Below are positions 14,239-18,213 of a DNA stretch of 18,213 nucleotides, in pieces. The position numbers and the translations under genes were made by a program. The stretch lies in the NCBI GenBank assembly GCA_900542315.1, contig UQMV01000040.1, forward strand, positions 1-18,213. The letters are read 5' to 3'. This stretch comes from an uncultured Collinsella sp. (GTDB lineage Bacteria; Actinomycetota; Coriobacteriia; Coriobacteriales; Coriobacteriaceae). Below the pieces are notes generated by a model. That model made no database searches. It saw only the letters and a program-made list of their open reading frames with translations, and was not told the DNA's origin. The first letter of the stretch is position 1. Each line of letters starts with the position of its first letter.

Positions 14239-15127
14239 ACGAAGCGAGATGACGCAATAGGTGAAGAAATACCGTCTGGTGTCGATCGGTCCAGGCATTT
14301 TGTCGATAGCAAAAGTAGATGGGCAAGGCTACGTCATGTGAGGCTTCAATGGAGCACTCGCTCACTTCCGATCCATCCGATGTGAGAGAAGAGCCAGAAA
14401 AACTCAATATCAATCCCCCGGCTTGAAGAAACTCAGCCTGCGCCCTGTTTCCGTATTCGACATCGCGAAAGCGGAAATTAACCAGCTGAGCTTCGGGACA
14501 TTGATTGATTGCATTGAGACAGGGTGACAAATTAATGGGAACAGCGAGCCTGCCGCCCAGTAACTCACGAATGGTCATAGCGTCAACAGATTGATGACCC
14601 GCTGGGCACGAAAGAACCTTGAGCTCCTTTTCGCCCAAGTATTTCGAAGAAAGGACACTGTCCCTTGGTTCCTCAAATGAGATGGCCGCATCCGAAATGC
14701 CAAGCACAAGTGATTCAAAACATGTAGCCGTTGGCTGATGCCACACATCAAGGTGAATCTGAGGGTGCGAACTTTCAAACGAGTCGTACCAATTTTCGGA
14801 AAAAAGGCGCCCCCGCCCGTGAAGACAGGGGGCGTAAAGACGGAAATGGCCGTCGGGCGAAACGCCGCCGTTACCCGATTGAGCGCACTTTTTGAGATCG
14901 TCGACTTGCGCCAGGATCACGCGTGCACGACACGCAAACTCTCGGCCCGCAGGAGACAAAATAGCCTCCCCCGCCGATCGGTCGAGCAAAACAATCTGAT
15001 ACTCAGATTCCAACTTTTTTATTGCCGACGAAACGGCCTGTGGGCTCACATGAACGGCTCGAGCCGCTTTGCGCACGCCGCCGTAGTTCGCTACCGCTTG
15101 AAGGTATTCGAGTTGAGAAAGCTGCAT
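14237..15127 (-). CDS. LysR-family transcriptional regulator
   Basis: 296 residues, normal for the family. The N-terminal winged helix-turn-helix is clear: QLEYLQAVANYGGVRKAARA, then VHVSPQAVSSAIKKLESE and LLDRS, within the first 50 residues. The remainder is a periplasmic-binding-protein-like effector domain without strong landmarks. GGAGTAACCT precedes the ATG, a good ribosome binding site. It lies on the same strand as, and upstream of, the MFS gene; HIT is 41 nt upstream. Usually LysR genes are divergent from their targets, so target assignment to the MFS gene is inference. The effector is unknown. AT-rich compared with the core genes. Confidence 0.88.
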   Translation of the reverse strand: MQLSQLEYLQAVANYGGVRKAARAVHVSPQAVSSAIKKLESEYQIVLLDRSAGEAILSPAGREFACRARVILAQVDDLKKCAQSGNGGVSPDGHFRLYAPCLHGRGRLFSENWYDSFESSHPQIHLDVWHQPTATCFESLVLGISDAAISFEEPRDSVLSSKYLGEKELKVLSCPAGHQSVDAMTIRELLGGRLAVPINLSPCLNAINQCPEAQLVNFRFRDVEYGNRAQAEFLQAGGLILSFSGSSLTSDGSEVSECSIEASHDVALPIYFCYRQNAWTDRHQTVFLHLLRHLAS

Positions 15128-15168
15128 AGGTTACTCCAAAGGCAGCCAAGTCGACGGCCTACGCGTCC

Positions 15169-15504
15169 TCAGATGAGGTTCTCGCCCAGGTTCTTGCCGC
15201 CGAGGACGTGCATATGGAAGTGCATGACGGTCTGGCCGGCGTTGACGCCCTTGTTGGAGATGACGCGGAAACCGTCCGCCAAGCCCTTGGCCTTAGCGAC
15301 CTCCTGGATGGCGTGAGCCATTGCACCCATGGTCTCGGCCGGCACGTTATCGGCGATATCGCTGTAGTGCTTTTTGGGGATCACGAGCGTATGGACCGGC
15401 GCCTGGGGATTAAGGTCGTCGAACGCAATGACCTGGTCGTCCTCATAGACAACGGTCGAGGGGATCTCGTGGTTGGCGATTTTACAGAAGATGCAATCAC
15501 ACAT
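15169..15504 (-). CDS. HIT-family (Hint-like) nucleotide hydrolase
   Basis: A small cytoplasmic nucleotide-binding protein of 111 residues, the size of bacterial Hint/HinT purine-nucleoside phosphoramidases. The histidine triad is H95-F-H97-M-H99 in MHFHMHVLGG, with H97 or H99 as the likely nucleophile. An N-terminal CxxC (C4, C7 in CIFCKI) is the zinc site found in many bacterial members. NKGVNAGQTV is the conserved segment before the triad. AAAGGA lies seven bases before the ATG. A 7-bp hairpin (15524-15530 with 15542-15548) lies in its leader, and TAAACT (complement of 15567-15572) is a weak -10 candidate. GC-rich like the left-hand core genes, unlike its neighbours. Confidence 0.94.
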   Translation of the reverse strand: MCDCIFCKIANHEIPSTVVYEDDQVIAFDDLNPQAPVHTLVIPKKHYSDIADNVPAETMGAMAHAIQEVAKAKGLADGFRVISNKGVNAGQTVMHFHMHVLGGKNLGENLI

Positions 15505-15658
15505 GGCTGGTTCCTTTCTAACGACAACGCAACAGAAGGTGGCGTTGTTCAGTGAAACACCAAGACAGTTTAGCCCACTTCAAAGATCCGAATTGAGCGA
15601 AATCCATTCCTCGGCAATCGCAATGGACAGAGGGCTTTATCCATCCATATGCTCGCGC

Positions 15659-16879
15659 CTATTTAAAGTGTTTGACCTCGGGAACGATCAACACCGGAAG
15701 GACGGATAGACCGTAAAGCAGAGCAATAAGCATCATTTGTTTGTCGTAATCTGAACCGGAAATAGCCGCAATCCCAATAGGAAGCATATAAGAGCCCAAA
15801 AGGCTAACTTCGGCCATAATGCCGCCAGCGCTGCCAGCATAACGAGTGCCGATTTCAACAAATGAAACTGGCAGAGCTTGAACAACTGGACCCATCATGC
15901 TCGTAACGATGCCGCACACTGCAAGCAATACCCCCATGGACTTCAAGCCCGAGGCAAACCACGCAACTGCAAATGAAATAGAGCCAAGAAGCCCGACAAT
16001 CACAAGATACGGTCGCGCAAGGCGGCATTTACCGTAAAGCATCGGAGCAATCAAGCAGCCGATAATCCCAGCAGCGGTTGTCAGCGCCGCCATTTCGCCG
16101 GCCGTCGAAGCATCGGTGCCTCGCACAAGCTCAAGAGCCTGAGGTAGCACACCGGAAAAGGCGGTCGTGGCGGCAAGTGAGAAAGCGGCGCAAATCGCGC
16201 AAAGCCAAACGTTACGCGAACGAAAAGCAGTCAGAAGGGCTTGGTCGTGCTCAACGCCATCAGGAATAAGTGAGTCATGCTGTACGTTCTTACCAAATAA
16301 ACCCCAGAAGATAGTCAGAACGACCAACAACGCTTCTGCAACTGTATAGCCCATTAGCACGGAAGACATAAACGCCGATGACGCTTGCGCCGCCGCAATG
16401 CCAAAGCAAGTCGCCGCATAGTAAATGCCCATCGCAACATCCGTCTTATCTGCAAACCAAAGTCCAAGCGTCTTTGCATTATTGGCAGTCAATGCCGCCA
16501 TCCCCACGCCGATGCAAAACATCGAGACAAGTTGAGCAGGATAGTTCGATAGGGTGAAAATTCTGATAGCGCCGCCGACTAAAGAAACACAGAACCCGCC
16601 AAGTATCACTACTTTGGGCCCAAGCCTATCTCCAAGTGATCCGAACGGGAGACTAAAGAAAACCGCCGCAAGCATTGGCGCCAGAAAGAGAGATGAGAAT
16701 CCAACAGGGTCGATATTCATCTGAGGCATGATGACCGTAGCATAGGCAGCGACCTGATACTGCATGAAGTTGCCCAAAAAACAGAGACCACACGTCAACA
16801 GCAATATTAACCAGCGGTAACCACTCGAAGCCCGCTTTTGCTCAACTTTGTGCGCAACTTCGCACGCTTCACCATCCAT
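15659..16879 (-). CDS. MFS transporter, paralogue 1
   Basis: 406 residues, about 12 membrane segments, inner membrane. A charged cytoplasmic N terminus (residues 1-20) precedes SGYRWLILLLTCGLC. A motif-A-like GSLGDRLGPK lies at residues 80-89. Blocks shared with the next gene: NFMQYQVAAY, the LPQALELVRGTD region, and RYAGSAGGIM with LLGSYMLPI. These resemble organic-anion or cyanate-type (CynX/NarK-like) MFS members, but no substrate can be named. Start ATG 16879 has GAGG seven bases upstream. A terminator of the upstream gene lies in its leader, so it probably has its own promoter or read-through. AT-rich codon use. Confidence 0.86.
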   Translation of the reverse strand: MDGEACEVAHKVEQKRASSGYRWLILLLTCGLCFLGNFMQYQVAAYATVIMPQMNIDPVGFSSLFLAPMLAAVFFSLPFGSLGDRLGPKVVILGGFCVSLVGGAIRIFTLSNYPAQLVSMFCIGVGMAALTANNAKTLGLWFADKTDVAMGIYYAATCFGIAAAQASSAFMSSVLMGYTVAEALLVVLTIFWGLFGKNVQHDSLIPDGVEHDQALLTAFRSRNVWLCAICAAFSLAATTAFSGVLPQALELVRGTDASTAGEMAALTTAAGIIGCLIAPMLYGKCRLARPYLVIVGLLGSISFAVAWFASGLKSMGVLLAVCGIVTSMMGPVVQALPVSFVEIGTRYAGSAGGIMAEVSLLGSYMLPIGIAAISGSDYDKQMMLIALLYGLSVLPVLIVPEVKHFK

Positions 16880-16896
16880 TGCACCAACCTCACATT

Positions 16897-16938
16897 AAAA
16901 ATGGTCGCGACCCCCATATCAACTGGAGGTCGCGACCA
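16897..16938 (-). terminator. Terminator of MFS paralogue 2
   Basis: A perfect 11-bp stem (TGGTCGCGACC 16902-16912 with GGTCGCGACCA 16928-16938) and 15-nt loop, 17 nt after the stop of the right-hand MFS gene. On the minus strand it ends in TTTTT (complement of 16897-16901). A strong intrinsic terminator. Confidence 0.88.
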
Positions 16939-16955
16939 GGCAAAACACCGATTAA

Positions 16956-18137
16956 TTATAATTCAGAAGTCTCAGGCATCTCGGCTTTTGCCGCCGCACC
17001 AGTCTCGGGCAACATCGCAATAGGCAAAACGCTCGCAAGGAAAAGAATCGATTCGATCGTAAAGTTCAACGTCCAATTGTCACCAGAAATAGACGAAACA
17101 ATAACGGGAACAAAATAGGAGCAGAGAAGGCCGACAGTACCGATTATTCCACCAGCGCTACCGGCATATTTCGCGCCAATCTCAGGAAGATCAGGAGTCA
17201 TTGCCTGAATAATGGGGCCAGAAAGAGCGGTCATAAAACCATTGAGGACGAGAGCAACCCACATGACAGTGCCAAGCGGCAAAAACCAGTTTGCAACCAT
17301 TACAACGGCGGCAATCACCGTGGTTACAATGAGAAACGGTTTATTCTTACCGAGCTTGAGGACGGCAGCCGGTCCCGCAAAACAAGCAAAGAAGCTACCA
17401 ACTGTAATAATTGCTGCCATAGATCCAGCGGTGGCAGTATCAACGCCGCGAACGAGCTCAAGCGCAGACGGCAGAATTGCGCAATATGCCGTGGTTGAAG
17501 CGAGGGTAAGACCATAAGCCAAGGCAATGCACCAAACGCCGCGCGACTTAGCGGCAATCTTAATGTACTTCATAACCGGCTCGGGCTCGGGCATGGGCTC
17601 GCCCTCCGGGACGTTCCTCATAAAGAAGATCCACAGCGCAGCAGTTACAGCTTCGGCAATAGCAGCGACCAGATAAGACACGTCAAGCGTAGGAAAATAA
17701 GTGCTGAATGCCTGGGCTATCACGATGGACACACATGAAGCAGCATAGAAAACTCCCACGGCAAGGGAGGTCTGCTGTTTAAACCAGGAACCCAGCACCT
17801 TTGCCAGATTGGCATTGAGCGCCGCAATGCCAAAGCCGATCATAAACATCGAAACGATCTGCACGGTAAAGTCATTAATCATGAAATAACGCAGAAAGCC
17901 GCCTACAGCAGAAAGCACCATGCCAATTGACACGACAAGCTTAACGCCGTAGCGATCAGCAAGAGATCCTGCAGGAATCGACAAAAACACAGCGGTGAGC
18001 ATCGGCATCAACATGAGATTGGTAAGCCCACCGGCATCGATGCCGAGAGTCGTCATCACGACGACACCCCATGCTGAAACCTGATATTGCATGAAGTTTG
18101 CCATGAAGCAAATGAGGCAAACTACGAATAAGATCAT
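16956..18137 (-). CDS. MFS transporter, paralogue 2 (start uncertain)
   Basis: 393 residues from ATG 18137, about 12 membrane segments. Shares NFMQYQVSAW, LPSALELVRGVD, KYAGSAGGII and LLCSYFVPV with paralogue 1; motif-A-like GSLADRYGVK at residues 57-66. The ATG begins inside the first membrane segment, and no good ribosome binding site precedes it. The in-frame codons just upstream read SQKLSGYRW, matching QKRASSGYRW of paralogue 1, so homology runs past the ATG. That extension has no ATG, GTG or TTG before an in-frame TAA at 18186-18188; CTG 18170 and ATT 18185 are the only non-standard options. The gene may use a rare start, be truncated at the N terminus or carry a frameshift. It ends with a strong terminator. 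Confidence 0.8.
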   Translation of the reverse strand: MILFVVCLICFMANFMQYQVSAWGVVVMTTLGIDAGGLTNLMLMPMLTAVFLSIPAGSLADRYGVKLVVSIGMVLSAVGGFLRYFMINDFTVQIVSMFMIGFGIAALNANLAKVLGSWFKQQTSLAVGVFYAASCVSIVIAQAFSTYFPTLDVSYLVAAIAEAVTAALWIFFMRNVPEGEPMPEPEPVMKYIKIAAKSRGVWCIALAYGLTLASTTAYCAILPSALELVRGVDTATAGSMAAIITVGSFFACFAGPAAVLKLGKNKPFLIVTTVIAAVVMVANWFLPLGTVMWVALVLNGFMTALSGPIIQAMTPDLPEIGAKYAGSAGGIIGTVGLLCSYFVPVIVSSISGDNWTLNFTIESILFLASVLPIAMLPETGAAAKAEMPETSEL

Positions 18138-18164
18138 CCACCGATAACCCGATAGCTTTTGGCT

Positions 18165-18202
18165 TAACAGTGATAAGGAACTAATTTACTTATCAACTGT
18201 TA
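18165..18202. promoter_or_regulatory. Near-perfect dyad upstream of MFS paralogue 2
   Basis: TAACAGTGATAAG (18165-18177) is matched by CTTATCA-A-CTGTTA (18189-18202), its reverse complement with one inserted A, separated by 11 nt. It lies 28-65 nt before the annotated ATG and has no T-tract, so an operator is more likely than a terminator. It overlaps the in-frame extension of the transporter. Confidence 0.45.
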
Positions 18203-18213
18203 GCTGACGGTTT

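Overview
The window reads as the edge of an assembly contig from a GC-rich Gram-positive bacterium, most likely a Coriobacteriia member close to Collinsella. This is inferred from the high-GC codon use, the gene content (Ppk1, RumA-type rRNA methyltransferase, DJ-1/Maf pair, P1 peptidase, glf, pta, two acetate kinases) and the acetogenic fermentation genes; no rRNA or tRNA gene is present to prove it. Bases 1-48 are not genomic: they are the 3' part of the Illumina P5/TruSeq universal adapter, joined directly to a polyphosphate kinase gene that has lost its start.

Left part (49-6163, all + strand, GC-rich): ppk1 (5' truncated, long Pro/Glu-rich C-terminal tail) with a strong terminator; a 4Fe-4S 23S rRNA uracil-5 methyltransferase; a translationally coupled DJ-1/PfpI gene and maf; and an autocleaving P1-family peptidase. 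Next (6525-8751, - strand) is a two-gene operon, UDP-galactopyranose mutase followed by an overlapping family 2 glycosyltransferase, which points to galactofuranose in a surface polysaccharide. pta (8983-9963, +) is divergent from glf across a compact promoter region, and faces two tandem acetate kinase paralogues (10316-12836, -). Together Pta and Ack convert acetyl-CoA to acetate plus ATP.

Right part (12957-18213, - strand) is visibly more AT-rich: an MFS transporter downstream of a LysR regulator, and two paralogous MFS transporters in tandem, with a GC-rich HIT-family hydrolase gene between them. It looks like an accessory transporter block.

The most notable non-coding signal is a family of three nested inverted repeats (6176-6300 +, 6394-6502 -, 9979-10109 +). 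Each starts 12-22 nt after a stop codon and in the same orientation as that gene. Each has a perfect outer stem of 21-29 bp whose sequence is unique to the copy, surrounding a shared asymmetric core (AGTCC ... TGCGGAA) with a bulged A, then an inner hairpin. None is followed by a T-tract. The shared core with unrelated, fully compensated stems is what a structured 3'-UTR RNA (or a DNA hairpin element) would look like, and I do not recognise it as a named family. Gene-free stretches over 300 nt are 6164-6524 (two of these elements, plus about 90 nt at 6303-6393 with nothing I can identify) and 9964-10315 (the third element, about 150 nt of featureless sequence at 10110-10257, and the terminator of the acetate kinase genes).
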